This document shows positions 52,599 to 60,236 of a stretch of 64,000 bases of DNA, in pieces. This DNA comes from an uncultured Lactobacillus sp. GTDB lineage: Bacteria > Bacillota > Bacilli > Lactobacillales > Lactobacillaceae. The notes below the pieces were generated by a model. It did not search any database, was not told where the DNA came from, and was given only the letters and a program-made list of their open reading frames with translations. Positions within the stretch are counted from its first letter, which is position 1, and every line of letters begins with the position of its first letter. The DNA is taken from positions 22,975 to 86,974 of the forward strand of contig CAJUNC010000004.1 in the NCBI GenBank assembly GCA_910587695.1, given 5' to 3'. Position numbers and translations under genes: made by a program.

Positions 52599-52964
52599 TT
52601 ATTTAAGAGTAACTTTAGCGCCAACTTCTTCAAGTTTAGCTTGGATTTCTTCAGCTTCTTCTTTAGCAACGCCTTCTTTGATAACGGAAGGAGCGCCATC
52701 AACTAAGCCCTTAGCATCTTTCAAGCCAAGACCTGTGATATCCTTAACTGCTTTGATAACTTTAACTTTACCAGCACCTGGATCTGTTAATTCAACATCA
52801 AATTCGCTCTTTTCTTCTGCAGCGCCTGCAGCAGCACCTGCAGCTGCAACTGGAGCAGCAGCGGAAACACCGAATTCTTCTTCGATAGCTTTTACTAAGT
52901 CGTTTAATTCAAGAATGCTAGCTTCTTTTAAGTCAGCAATGATCTTTTCTGTATCTAAGGCCAT
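52599..52964 (-). CDS. rplL: Large ribosomal subunit protein bL12 (L7/L12)
   Basis: A 121-residue stalk protein, present in multiple copies per ribosome, that recruits translation factors. N-terminal dimerisation domain (ALDTEKIIADLKEASILELNDLVKAIEEEFG), alanine/glycine hinge (about 35-53) and C-terminal domain with KVIKAVKDITGLGLKDAKGLVD (factor-binding surface). ATG 52964 lies 9 bases after GGAGGA; an upstream in-frame GAA/AAA extension has no such support. Operon with rplJ, 64 bp upstream, controlled by the L10 leader. It shows fewer GATC words than neighbouring genes, consistent with high-expression codon use. Confidence 0.98.
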   Translation of the reverse strand: MALDTEKIIADLKEASILELNDLVKAIEEEFGVSAAAPVAAAGAAAGAAEEKSEFDVELTDPGAGKVKVIKAVKDITGLGLKDAKGLVDGAPSVIKEGVAKEEAEEIQAKLEEVGAKVTLK

Positions 52965-53028
52965 TTTAAAATCCTCCATTTTATAGATAATAATTATATA
53001 TTTTAATTAAGCGATCAGGATGCGCGCA

Positions 53029-53532
53029 TTAAGCTGCATCTTCTTCTTTGCTGTCGGCAACTGCCTTGACAGCGTATGCGAAGTTGCGAACTGGTGCTTG
53101 CAATACAGAAAGCAACATAGAAAGCATGCCTTCGCGGTTTGGTAATTTTGCAAGAGCGTGGATCTCTTCCAAGGAAACGACCTTGCCTTCGATCATACCA
53201 CCCTTGATCTCCAAAGCTTCATGATCTTCTGCGAATTTAGATAAGATACGAGCAGGAGCTGTAACATCTTCATCAGCAAAAGCAACAGCTGTAGGACCTG
53301 AGAATGTTTCATCAAGACCTTCGTAACCAGCCTTATCAGCAGCACGTTTCAAGTATGTGTTCTTGATAACACGCATTTCAACGCCAGCTTCACGTAATTC
53401 TTTACGTAAGTTAGTTACTTCCTCAACTGTTAGACCACGGTAGTCAACTACGACAACAGAACTTGCCTTTTCAAACTTTTCAACAACTTCTTCAACGATC
53501 GCAGCTTTTTTAGCGATAATTTCTTTACTCAA
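53029..53532 (-). CDS. rplJ: Large ribosomal subunit protein uL10
   Basis: A 167-residue protein that anchors the L12 dimers to 23S rRNA and autogenously represses its operon by binding the leader. Typical elements are the N-terminal AKKAAIVEEVVEKFEKASSV, VVDYRGLTVEEVTNLRKELREAG and the C-terminal helix that binds L12 (after LPNREGML). Start TTG 53532 is preferred (product MSKEIIAKK), because AGGAGG lies 9 bases before it; GTG 53541 directly abuts that motif. It is cotranscribed with rplL. Confidence 0.97.
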   Translation of the reverse strand: MSKEIIAKKAAIVEEVVEKFEKASSVVVVDYRGLTVEEVTNLRKELREAGVEMRVIKNTYLKRAADKAGYEGLDETFSGPTAVAFADEDVTAPARILSKFAEDHEALEIKGGMIEGKVVSLEEIHALAKLPNREGMLSMLLSVLQAPVRNFAYAVKAVADSKEEDAA

Positions 53533-53565
53533 TTGATTCACCTCCTAGTCATTGTGTCGAAGCTC

Positions 53566-53680
53566 TTTAAAATAAAAAAGCTCCATGTCCACCAAGACAC
53601 AGAGAGAATAACCGTAACATTACTCCTCGGCAGGATATTAAGGCAAACGCCACCTGAGTCTTAGGTAGAATCATATATTG
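53566..53680 (-). promoter_or_regulatory. L10 leader (ribosomal protein leader RNA)
   Basis: Read leftward, the region contains GCCGAGGAGTAATGTTACGG and then CTCTGTGTC/GACATGGAG, which pair with wobbles and are followed by CTTTTTTATTTT. This arrangement is typical of the L10 leader that binds the L10-L12 complex and attenuates the operon. It lies between the rplJ promoter and the rplJ start. Confidence 0.88.
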
Positions 53681-53689
53681 ACCTTTAGT

Positions 53690-53718
53690 ATATTATCACG
53701 CTATCAAATATACGTCAA
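53690..53718 (-). promoter_or_regulatory. Promoter of rplJ-rplL
   Basis: TTGACG (plus strand 53713-53718) and TAATAT (53690-53695) with a 17-bp spacer, just upstream of the L10 leader. Confidence 0.75.
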
Positions 53719-53807
53719 GTGATTTTGCAAAATAAATTATATATTTATCTCTATATCTATAAAAAAGCCATGGTCAATGACCACGGCTTTAAGCAACAAA
53801 CTTATTC

Positions 53808-54500
53808 TTATAATGAGTTTGTATCAAGTGTAACACTTGGTCCAAATGTTGATGCCAAAGAAACATGCTTGATGTATGTTCCCTTAACAGCAGCTGGACG
53901 CAATTTAGCGATCGTATCGTAAATTGCTTGGAAGTTGCCAACTAAAGCAGCTTCGTCAAATGATACTTTACCAACTGGCACGTGTACGTTACCGTCACGG
54001 TCTGTACGGTATGTTACTTGACCGCTCTTAGCGTCAGAAACAGCTTTAGCAACATCCATTGTAACTGTACCAGTCTTAGGGTTTGGCATTAAGCCTTTAG
54101 GTCCAAGTACACGACCTAAACGACCAACTTGTGCCATCATGTCTGGTGTTGCGATCGCAACGTCAAAGTCCAACCAACCATCTTGGATACGTGCAACTAA
54201 GTCATCGTCACCGACAACATCTGCACCTGCATCCTTAGCTTCTTGAGCTTTAGGACCTTTAGCAAAGACAACAACTGTTTGTTCTTTACCTGTACCGTTT
54301 GGTAAAACTAAAGCACCACGTAATTGTTGGTCTGCTTGTTTTGTATCTAAGTTTAAGTTAAATGCAACTTCAACTGTTGCGTCAAAGTTTGCAAAGTCGA
54401 TTTCTTTAACCAAAGCAACTGCTTCGTTAGCTGTGTAAGCTTTGTCTGCTTCGACTTTTTTAGCAGCTTCTAAATATTTCTTGCTTTTCTTTTTAGCCAT
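53808..54500 (-). CDS. rplA: Large ribosomal subunit protein uL1
   Basis: A 230-residue protein of the L1 stalk that helps release deacylated tRNA and represses its own operon by binding mRNA. Sequence includes TVEVAFNLNLDTKQADQQLRG, VGDDDLVARIQDGWLDFDVAIATPDMM and GTVTMDVAKAVSDAKSGQV, family landmarks. ATG 54500 is chosen (product MAKKKSKKYLEAAKK), with AAGGAGG before it; a longer upstream frame is spurious. It follows rplK by 102 bp, in which an L1-site-like motif lies. It ends 65 bp before a region that holds the rplJ promoter. Confidence 0.97.
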   Translation of the reverse strand: MAKKKSKKYLEAAKKVEADKAYTANEAVALVKEIDFANFDATVEVAFNLNLDTKQADQQLRGALVLPNGTGKEQTVVVFAKGPKAQEAKDAGADVVGDDDLVARIQDGWLDFDVAIATPDMMAQVGRLGRVLGPKGLMPNPKTGTVTMDVAKAVSDAKSGQVTYRTDRDGNVHVPVGKVSFDEAALVGNFQAIYDTIAKLRPAAVKGTYIKHVSLASTFGPSVTLDTNSL

Positions 54501-54523
54501 TAGTGAGTTCCTCCTTGCAAAAT

Positions 54524-54550
54524 GTGGTCTATCGGATATACCTCCCACTT
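54524..54550 (-). promoter_or_regulatory. L1-binding-site-like motif upstream of rplA
   Basis: AAGTGGGAGGT, then GATAGACCAC, in the leftward RNA. The GTGG/CCAC ends can pair. The 11-mer recurs exactly upstream of rplK. It resembles the GTGGGAG...GACC element that L1 recognises in 23S rRNA and its mRNA. Confidence 0.55.
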
Positions 54551-54602
54551 GACAGATCTGCTTTCACAGAAGTGTCCGTCTGAGAAGCATGGCCGTAGAA
54601 AA

Positions 54603-55028
54603 TTAGTCTTCTACAACAAAGCCCATGCTTCGTGCAGTACCTTCAATCATGCGCATAGCAGCTTCTACGTCTGCAGCGTTTAGATCTTGCATTTTTGATT
54701 CAGCGATTTCCTTAACTTGTGCTTTTGTAACTGTAGCAACTTTGTTTGTGTTAGGTTCGCCGGAGCCTTTTTCTACACCAGCAGCTTTCTTAAGTAAAAC
54801 TGCAGCAGGCGGTGTCTTTGTAATGAAGTCAAATGAACGATCTTCATAAACACTGATAACAACTGGGATGATCATACCAGCTTGGTCAGCTGTACGAGCG
54901 TTAAATTCTTTTGTGAATCCCATGATGTTGATACCTGCTTGACCTAAAGCAGGACCTACTGGTGGAGCTGGAGTTGCTTTACCAGCAGGAATTTGTAATT
55001 TAACAACGTTGATTACGTTTTTTGCCAC
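54603..55028 (-). CDS. rplK: Large ribosomal subunit protein uL11
   Basis: A 141-residue protein of the GTPase-associated centre, needed for factor-dependent GTP hydrolysis and stringent-response activation. The proline-rich N terminus KLQIPAGKATPAPPVGPALGQAGINIMGF and the C-terminal rRNA-binding domain (GTARSMGFVVED end) are intact. The start is GTG 55028, 8 bases after AAGGAGG. It leads the rplK-rplA operon behind its own promoter (55107-55135). Confidence 0.98.
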   Translation of the reverse strand: MAKNVINVVKLQIPAGKATPAPPVGPALGQAGINIMGFTKEFNARTADQAGMIIPVVISVYEDRSFDFITKTPPAAVLLKKAAGVEKGSGEPNTNKVATVTKAQVKEIAESKMQDLNAADVEAAMRMIEGTARSMGFVVED

Positions 55029-55061
55029 GGGTCATTCCTCCTTATTCCGTGTGTGGTACGG

Positions 55062-55088
55062 ATGGTCAGCATATTTGACCTCCCACTT
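55062..55088 (-). promoter_or_regulatory. L1-binding-site-like motif upstream of rplK
   Basis: AAGTGGGAGGT followed by GCTGACCAT in the leftward leader RNA. GGTC and GACC can pair. It is the same 11-mer as upstream of rplA. Confidence 0.55.
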
Positions 55089-55106
55089 CAATATGCTAAA
55101 AGCATA

Positions 55107-55135
55107 CTTATAAAATATAACACGCTTTTTTTCAA
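55107..55135 (-). promoter_or_regulatory. Promoter of rplK-rplA
   Basis: TTGAAA (plus strand 55130-55135) and TATAAG (55107-55112) with a 17-bp spacer, 79 bp upstream of the rplK start. Confidence 0.75.
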
Positions 55136-55174
55136 AAAACAATATTTTGCCTGAAATTTTTTCTGAGCCAAGAT

Positions 55175-56053
55175 CTATTTATCCGTAAATGCCTGTAAGG
55201 CTTGCTTACCAAATAAAAATTGGCCGATCATCTTATCAACTTGGCGATTTTCATGGAGACGTGAATGCGATGCCTTTTTATCTTTCACGATCACTTCATA
55301 ATAGACTTGACGTGGTAACAAATAACGTAAACTCAAGACTGAATCTAACGAGACCGAGCCATCTGAAGCCGTCCCATTTTCCAGATCACCAGCAATATTC
55401 AAAAATTTCGTATCAGGTGAAATTATATAGCGATGCTTTTTGATCTTGCTAAACAGTGGTGCCATCGTAAGCGGTCCGTACTGCGTCAAGGGGCGATATT
55501 CGATCTCTTTACCATCCTTGCCAACTTCGGTATCGTTGAATGGTACACCTAAAGTCACGACTTTTTCCACATGGGGAACACGATCTGAGATCCCAAACTT
55601 GCTCAAAAAATTCAAGACGGTCACTCCCCCCATCGAATGAGCAATGATATTTATCTTTTCGATATCATAGTTATTTTTCAAATAATTCATCAAACGCCAT
55701 AACCAGTCAGTTTGATGGATGATCGACATCCGATTTTTATCAAATAATACTTGGATAAATCCACCAGGGATACTAGGGTCACCCTTGATCTTTAAACGAC
55801 CGTCAGCTTTCACTACGATCACCGTGCTTTTTTGTCCCCATCCATAGTGTTCAAACCGTTTGATCATCAGACCCGAAGACAACCGAGTCCCAGCATATCC
55901 ATGAATAAATAATGTCGGGATCTGATTTTGTAGCGTCACTTCTCGTTTTTTACTCGGTTCTGCTAATTTATACCACTCAAGTGCCACTCCCAAAGCTAAG
56001 CCCCCAGTCGCTAGAACTGTTGTCTGGACCAATTTATTAGCATCTTTAAGCAT
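55175..56053 (-). CDS. Alpha/beta hydrolase (DUF915), probably membrane-anchored
   Basis: A 292-residue hydrolase with an N-terminal hydrophobic segment (about 10-25) that may anchor it or act as signal. The fold landmarks are FIHGYAGTRLS (oxyanion region, about 50-60), the nucleophile elbow AHSMGG (about 139-144) and a C-terminal histidine in SHSRLHEN, so a Ser-His-Asp triad is likely. The DUF915 group includes secreted or surface esterases of lactobacilli. ATG 56053 follows GAGGTGG by 8 bases. It lies between nusG and rplK, with a terminator before it and the rplK promoter after its stop, so it is not part of either ribosomal operon. The substrate is unknown. Confidence 0.85.
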   Translation of the reverse strand: MLKDANKLVQTTVLATGGLALGVALEWYKLAEPSKKREVTLQNQIPTLFIHGYAGTRLSSGLMIKRFEHYGWGQKSTVIVVKADGRLKIKGDPSIPGGFIQVLFDKNRMSIIHQTDWLWRLMNYLKNNYDIEKINIIAHSMGGVTVLNFLSKFGISDRVPHVEKVVTLGVPFNDTEVGKDGKEIEYRPLTQYGPLTMAPLFSKIKKHRYIISPDTKFLNIAGDLENGTASDGSVSLDSVLSLRYLLPRQVYYEVIVKDKKASHSRLHENRQVDKMIGQFLFGKQALQAFTDK

Positions 56054-56078
56054 ATCGCATCCACCTCATTTGAAAAAA

Positions 56079-56101
56079 GACTACAGTATTACACTGTAGT
56101 C
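56079..56101 (-). terminator. Terminator after nusG
   Basis: GACTACAGT and ACTGTAGTC pair perfectly around 5 bases, followed leftward by TTTTTT. Confidence 0.93.
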
Positions 56102-56108
56102 CTAGATC

Positions 56109-56660
56109 CTAAACTAAACGTTCAACTTGATCAAAGTTCAATTCAGCCATTGTTTCACGACCAAACATATCGATCATAACTTTGACTTTTGACTTTTCAG
56201 CATCGATCTCAGTGATCTTACCGATCATGCTTGCAAACGCACCATCGATGATCGTCACTGCATCGCCCACTTCAGCGTCAAAATCAGCTTGATGTTCACT
56301 ACCTTGAAGTTGGTTCAAAATGTGATCGATCTCTTCATCAAGCAATGGAGCTGGCTTACTACCAGCACCGTGTGAACCAACAAATCCTGTTACACCCGGT
56401 GTATTACGCACAACATACCATGATTGATCAGTCATCACCATTTCAACTAACACATAACCTGGGAAAGTTTTTAAAGTTTCAACTTTTTCTTTACCGGTCT
56501 TAGTTGTTTCAACTTTTTCTTCTTCTGGAACGACTACGCGGAAAATGTAATCTTCCATCCCCATTGATTGTGCTCGTGATTCCAAGTTAGTTTTGACTTT
56601 ATTTTCATAACCTGCGTATGTGTGTAATACATACCATTTCTTTTCAAATGATTCTGCCAT
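56109..56660 (-). CDS. nusG: Transcription termination/antitermination factor NusG
   Basis: A 183-residue transcription elongation factor that binds RNA polymerase and couples it to Rho or the ribosome. NGN domain (WYVLHTYAGYENKVKTNLE, VVVPEEEKVE, FPGYVLVEMVM) and C-terminal KOW motif (VGDAVTIIDGAFASMIGKI). ATG 56660 is supported by GGAGAAAAA; an upstream in-frame methionine has no such site. It is preceded by secE and by two terminator-like hairpins in the 121-bp gap, which is unusual, because secE and nusG are normally cotranscribed. Confidence 0.97.
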   Translation of the reverse strand: MAESFEKKWYVLHTYAGYENKVKTNLESRAQSMGMEDYIFRVVVPEEEKVETTKTGKEKVETLKTFPGYVLVEMVMTDQSWYVVRNTPGVTGFVGSHGAGSKPAPLLDEEIDHILNQLQGSEHQADFDAEVGDAVTIIDGAFASMIGKITEIDAEKSKVKVMIDMFGRETMAELNFDQVERLV

Positions 56661-56702
56661 ATTTTTCTCCTTAATTACGCTTATCACTTAACTGCAAAAT
56701 AA

Positions 56703-56722
56703 AAACCCCCGAATGCGTTCGA
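56703..56722 (-). terminator. Second hairpin between secE and nusG
   Basis: In the leftward RNA CCTTCGAA pairs with TTCGGGGG (two G-U) around CGCA and is followed by TTTTTATTTT. It is 43 bp before the nusG start. Confidence 0.7.
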
Positions 56723-56751
56723 AGGCCCTGTCCTTACCTAATTGTAACAAA

Positions 56752-56776
56752 AAAGGACCGGTAATACCAGCCCTTT
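56752..56776 (-). terminator. First hairpin between secE and nusG
   Basis: In the leftward RNA an 11-bp stem (AAAGGGCTGGT/ACCGGTCCTTT, two G-U) around ATT, followed by a T-run. The wobbles pair only on this strand, which supports the direction. It starts 6 bp after the secE stop. Confidence 0.82.
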
Positions 56777-56781
56777 AAAAA

Positions 56782-56949
56782 CTAGACTAACAAATTGATC
56801 ACAGCTTGAGCTGCATAATCAACTAAACCAAAGAAGACTGCAAATGCTAACGACATGACTACTACTGTGGTCGTATCACGTCTTGTCTCCTTAGCTGTTA
56901 ACCAAGTCGTATCCTTCATTGTTTTGATAACACTTTTAATGAATTTCAT
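56782..56949 (-). CDS. secE: Preprotein translocase subunit SecE
   Basis: A 55-residue tail-anchored clamp of SecYEG. The conserved amphipathic segment TWLTAKETRRDTTTVV precedes a single transmembrane helix (about 30-52). It is too short for ordinary length cut-offs but clearly placed between rpmG and nusG, as in other Firmicutes. The ATG at 56949 follows a GGAGG-type site. Its mRNA seems to be able to end directly after its stop codon. Confidence 0.95.
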   Translation of the reverse strand: MKFIKSVIKTMKDTTWLTAKETRRDTTTVVVMSLAFAVFFGLVDYAAQAVINLLV

Positions 56950-56970
56950 CTTATATTACGCCTCCATGAA

Positions 56971-57120
56971 CTACTTGGTTTCACGATGGATCGTATGTTT
57001 GCCACAGTACTTGCAAAACTTTTTAACTTCTAAGCGTTCTGCACGGTTAACATTTTCAGTGATCGAATAGTTTCGTGAACCACATTCTGAGCAAGCAAGT
57101 GCCACTTTTTTCTTCGACAT
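56971..57120 (-). CDS. rpmG: Large ribosomal subunit protein bL33, zinc-ribbon type
   Basis: A 49-residue ribosomal protein of the CxxC...CxxC form (C10, C13, C36, C39: ACSECGS and FCKYCGK), so it should bind zinc. Many Firmicutes have a second L33 without the cysteines that is induced on zinc shortage; this is the zinc-dependent paralogue. The ATG at 57120 follows AAGGAG. It leads the rpmG-secE pair; TATAAT lies 23 bp upstream of the start. Confidence 0.95.
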   Translation of the reverse strand: MSKKKVALACSECGSRNYSITENVNRAERLEVKKFCKYCGKHTIHRETK

Positions 57121-57179
57121 TCTTTTACTCCTTAGATCTTTATCATTATAACTCTATCAGTAAAGTAAGTTGCTGTCAA

Positions 57180-57845
57180 TCAGTTGAAATACTTAAGATT
57201 TTCCTTTGTTGCATCTAAGACTTCAGCTAGTTCACCTTGAATGATCGTTCGATCGACTTCACCATCCTCACCTGAAGCACAAGTGACCAAAGTTATCATC
57301 TTTTTGCCCGGTTCATCATAGATATATTGAACTTCACTTTTATTAACAACTGTCTTTAGCGTTGTCGTATAAACGTAAACTTTTTTTTCATCAGTCACGT
57401 AGATCTTATCTCCAAGCTTGGCATCAGCTAGTGGACCAAAAAGCAATTTAGCGTCTTTCATATGGTGACCAGCTAAAGCATAATTACCTTCAGCCCCCAT
57501 CTGTTCGCCTTGCTTCATCGTACCTGCGCCTCGTACAAGGTCTTCATTATTTAATCCCTCAAAGATCGGAAGTTTTAACCCAACACTTGGCATCGCGATT
57601 TTTCCGATCGCATTATTTTTAGCACTAGTAGCTGCACTGACGACCATTTGATTATCGACTGCCTTGATTTTTTTAAAATCAAAATTGGCTTTCTTTGAAT
57701 TTTTCTGTGGCTCAACGACAGTCGTGCTGACCGCAGAAGTAGTCATGTGACTGACCAGCGCATTTTTGATCTGTTGGTTAAAGATCAAAGCTAATCCGAC
57801 CACCAGCAAAACGACGATCAAACAATATTTTAAAACCTTTTTCAT
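57180..57845 (-). CDS. srtA: Class A sortase
   Basis: A 221-residue membrane-anchored transpeptidase that cleaves LPXTG-type signals and links surface proteins to lipid II. N-terminal anchor (about 5-23), then the catalytic core with H127 (YALAGHH), C189 (TLVTCASG) and R199 (DRTIIQG). The class A signature TLxTC is present. It is the last gene of an operon after a NADH oxidase-like gene and an SseB-like gene (18 bp spacing), and lies near the LPQTG adhesin at 60237 and on the same segment as the FPQTG protease at 8763. Both are likely substrates; a second sortase elsewhere cannot be excluded. Confidence 0.95.
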   Translation of the reverse strand: MKKVLKYCLIVVLLVVGLALIFNQQIKNALVSHMTTSAVSTTVVEPQKNSKKANFDFKKIKAVDNQMVVSAATSAKNNAIGKIAMPSVGLKLPIFEGLNNEDLVRGAGTMKQGEQMGAEGNYALAGHHMKDAKLLFGPLADAKLGDKIYVTDEKKVYVYTTTLKTVVNKSEVQYIYDEPGKKMITLVTCASGEDGEVDRTIIQGELAEVLDATKENLKYFN

Positions 57846-57863
57846 CTGTAACTAAACACCTCA

Positions 57864-58562
57864 CTAAAAATTCAACTTGATATAAAATGGCGCAAATTCT
57901 TGTTTAGCTTTTTTCCCCGCCAATTCTTCTGTCGTACCGATAAAGATCTCTTGTCCATCTGCTAACAAAGGCGTGACATTTTCAGCAATTTGTTTTGCTG
58001 TTGTTTGTTTGACCTCATTAATTGCAGTCAAATCATATTCCAAAATGACCATGTATTGATAAGCATTTTTTCCTGGTAATAAGATCCCTAAAAGCCAAGC
58101 ACTAGTGACCTCTGGGATCGCCTTTACGATACGTCTGATCACATTTTCTAGTGTCAGTGTCGCTTGTTCAGGCATCGTTTTTAGTTTAAAATCAGTCGCT
58201 TTTTTTTGCAAAGCTTGGACATAAAAAATATTGTCCGCTGGAATACTTACATTGCGTGTTGCTTCATCAACTAACAAGCCACTTGCAGCTAAATTTTTTA
58301 ATTCTTGCGCTAAACGCTCTAAACCTAGTGCTACTGTACTCAATCCATCTGCGTTTAGTAGCTCAGTTGGTTCTGAAGTATACACTAAAAGTTCTTTTTT
58401 ATCACCATTTATTTTTACTTTAGGATAACCATATTCCAAAAGAACATATAGCTTGACATTTCCTAAACAAGTGTAAAATCTTAATGCTTTGTTTTGATCT
58501 GTTACATCAGCTACAAAATCATCTAAGGCAGCTAAAAATTCTGTCGTTTTTTGCTCAGTCAT
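57864..58562 (-). CDS. SseB-like protein
   Basis: A 232-residue soluble protein. The C-terminal segment (PEVTSAWLLGILLPGKNAYQ, then ILEYDLT) resembles the SseB C-terminal domain; the N-terminal region (RFYTCLGNVKLYVLL) resembles the SseB N-terminal fold. SseB is named for enhanced serine sensitivity in E. coli; its biochemistry is not established, and no catalytic residues can be pointed out. ATG 58562 overlaps the end of the upstream NADH oxidase gene by 8 bp in another frame, so translation is coupled. Its place between a redox enzyme and sortase A is odd and unexplained. Confidence 0.65.
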   Translation of the reverse strand: MTEQKTTEFLAALDDFVADVTDQNKALRFYTCLGNVKLYVLLEYGYPKVKINGDKKELLVYTSEPTELLNADGLSTVALGLERLAQELKNLAASGLLVDEATRNVSIPADNIFYVQALQKKATDFKLKTMPEQATLTLENVIRRIVKAIPEVTSAWLLGILLPGKNAYQYMVILEYDLTAINEVKQTTAKQIAENVTPLLADGQEIFIGTTEELAGKKAKQEFAPFYIKLNF

Positions 58563-59916
58563 CACTTTCACCACTTTCTTTTTTCATTTTGCGTGTCGCT
58601 TCGAGCACAAAATTTTCTGGTTGATTGAAGTACGGATAAAAGAAGAAATCAGAGACCTTTAATTCATCTATCGTAACTTCTTTTTGGATCGCTAATGAAA
58701 GCATGTGTAACGTACCAGCTTGATCTGACTCAGTTGCGATCTGAGCACCCAAGAGGCGATGCGTTTGTTTATGATACACTAAACGCAACTTTATTCTATT
58801 GTTTTCAAGCATGAACTTTGGTCTTTGCCAAGTTTCATAATCAACATACTCACATGGAATATCATACCGTTCAGCTTGAGTAACAGTTATCCCCGTCGAA
58901 AATAGATTCAAGCCAAAAACTTGGACCGCATTTGATGTCTGCGTTCCATTAGATGGAATAGTCTCACCTGCGATATTTTTAGCAGCTACATAGGCTCCAC
59001 GCATCGCATCTGAGACAGAAAAGTTAACGACTAATTCTTTTAAAATATTCGAATATGAAGTTGAACAATCACCGACTGCATAAACATCAGGATCCGAGGT
59101 TTGTTGATATTCATTTACGATATAAGCTCCATTAGTGTACAACTCTAAATGAAATCGTCCCAGTAACGTATTTGGTAAAAAGCCCATCGTCAAAATGACC
59201 ATATCCGTCAAATATTTGCCTTGATCAGTAATGATCTGGGCGATCTTGCCACCTTTACCGACATAACTTTGAACTTCTTCTGCCAAACAAAGGTCGATCC
59301 CTTTTTCACGCAAACGCTCTTCTACCAAATGACCAAACTGCTCATCATAATGGGCTGACATCAAATGGGGATTAGCATCATAGATCGTTACATGCTTACC
59401 ACGTTTTTGGATCGCTTCGGCTACTTCAACACCGATGTAGCCTCCCCCAATGATCGCAACATTTTTCACATTACTTAGATCTAGGCGTTGATTGACTTCC
59501 AAGGCTTCGTTTAAGTTCTTGATCCGATATATGCCCCGAAGATCATTACCACTGATCCCCAAACTAACTTGCGAAGCTCCCGTTGCTAAAACTAGCTTAT
59601 CATACTTTACACCCTGCAAACCTTGTTTATCTCTAAAGATCACCTTTTTATTTCTAAAATCGATCGATTCGACTTGCGCTTTAGTGTGTAGCGCTGCGAT
59701 CTGTTCTCGTAACTCATCATTTTTAATGTAAAAAAAATTTCGATACGAGTTGACTTCATTCCCTAATAATAATGGAGTACCACAGCTGAGATACCCTAGG
59801 TCATCACTCTTATCGATCATTGTGATCTCAAAATTTTTTCCGCTATCTATCAAATTCCTAGCCACCGCTAAGCCAGCGTGGTTTGCTCCCACGATCACGA
59901 TCTTTTCTGCCGACAT
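58555..59916 (-). CDS. FAD-dependent NADH oxidase/peroxidase-like (CoA-disulfide reductase family) protein
   Basis: A 453-residue pyridine nucleotide-disulfide oxidoreductase. N-terminal FAD-binding Rossmann motif IVGANHAG (about 7-14), redox cysteine in YLSCGTPL (C42 region), NAD-binding GGGYIGVEVAEAI in the middle, and the second FAD motif VYAVGDCS. A single active cysteine rather than CxxxxC places it with NADH oxidases, NADH peroxidases and CoA-disulfide reductases. In lactobacilli such enzymes usually reduce oxygen to water and regenerate NAD+. ATG 59916 (MSAEKIVIVGANHAG) has AAAGGA upstream; a longer frame upstream has no family similarity. It is the first gene of the operon with the SseB-like gene and srtA. 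Confidence 0.85.
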   Translation of the reverse strand: MSAEKIVIVGANHAGLAVARNLIDSGKNFEITMIDKSDDLGYLSCGTPLLLGNEVNSYRNFFYIKNDELREQIAALHTKAQVESIDFRNKKVIFRDKQGLQGVKYDKLVLATGASQVSLGISGNDLRGIYRIKNLNEALEVNQRLDLSNVKNVAIIGGGYIGVEVAEAIQKRGKHVTIYDANPHLMSAHYDEQFGHLVEERLREKGIDLCLAEEVQSYVGKGGKIAQIITDQGKYLTDMVILTMGFLPNTLLGRFHLELYTNGAYIVNEYQQTSDPDVYAVGDCSTSYSNILKELVVNFSVSDAMRGAYVAAKNIAGETIPSNGTQTSNAVQVFGLNLFSTGITVTQAERYDIPCEYVDYETWQRPKFMLENNRIKLRLVYHKQTHRLLGAQIATESDQAGTLHMLSLAIQKEVTIDELKVSDFFFYPYFNQPENFVLEATRKMKKESGESDD

Positions 59917-60192
59917 TTTCTTTTTCCTTTCCAAATTACCTTCATCGCAATATACACGCCCATCAACTTTAAGATCTTCTTTGATCAACGAGCACTCTTT
60001 TATATTCTAATTATACTAAAATCACGATACGCTGACCACTAGATGGATCAAGAAATACCTTGCGCAACACATATTACAAGAAACTCTGTGAAGACAGCCT
60101 AAACCATTCTCACAGAGTTTCGCTAAAAATATTTACTCTTTACACCGTGGTCGGCAAAGTGCCTTAACTTTGTAGAAAAATTTTAAATATAC
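59917..60192. other. Leader/intergenic region before the NADH oxidase operon
   Basis: Non-coding on both strands. With the adhesin terminator beyond it, the gene-free stretch is 320 bp. It holds the inverted repeat at 60080-60121 and must contain the operon promoter, which was not identified with confidence. Confidence 0.6.
60080..60121. repeat. Perfect 12-bp inverted repeat with 18-base loop
   Basis: GAAACTCTGTGA (60080-60091) and TCACAGAGTTTC (60110-60121) are exact complements. There is no T-run on either strand, so it is not a standard terminator. It lies 164 bp upstream of the NADH oxidase-like gene. Confidence 0.7.
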
Positions 60193-60225
60193 AAAAAAGA
60201 AGAGCCTTATCGACTCTTCTTTTTT
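60193..60225 (-). terminator. Terminator of the LPXTG adhesin gene
   Basis: AAAAAAGAAGAG and CTCTTCTTTTTT pair exactly; the leftward strand carries a T-run. It lies 12 bp after the stop codon. Confidence 0.93.
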
Positions 60226-60236
60226 ACCTTACTAGA

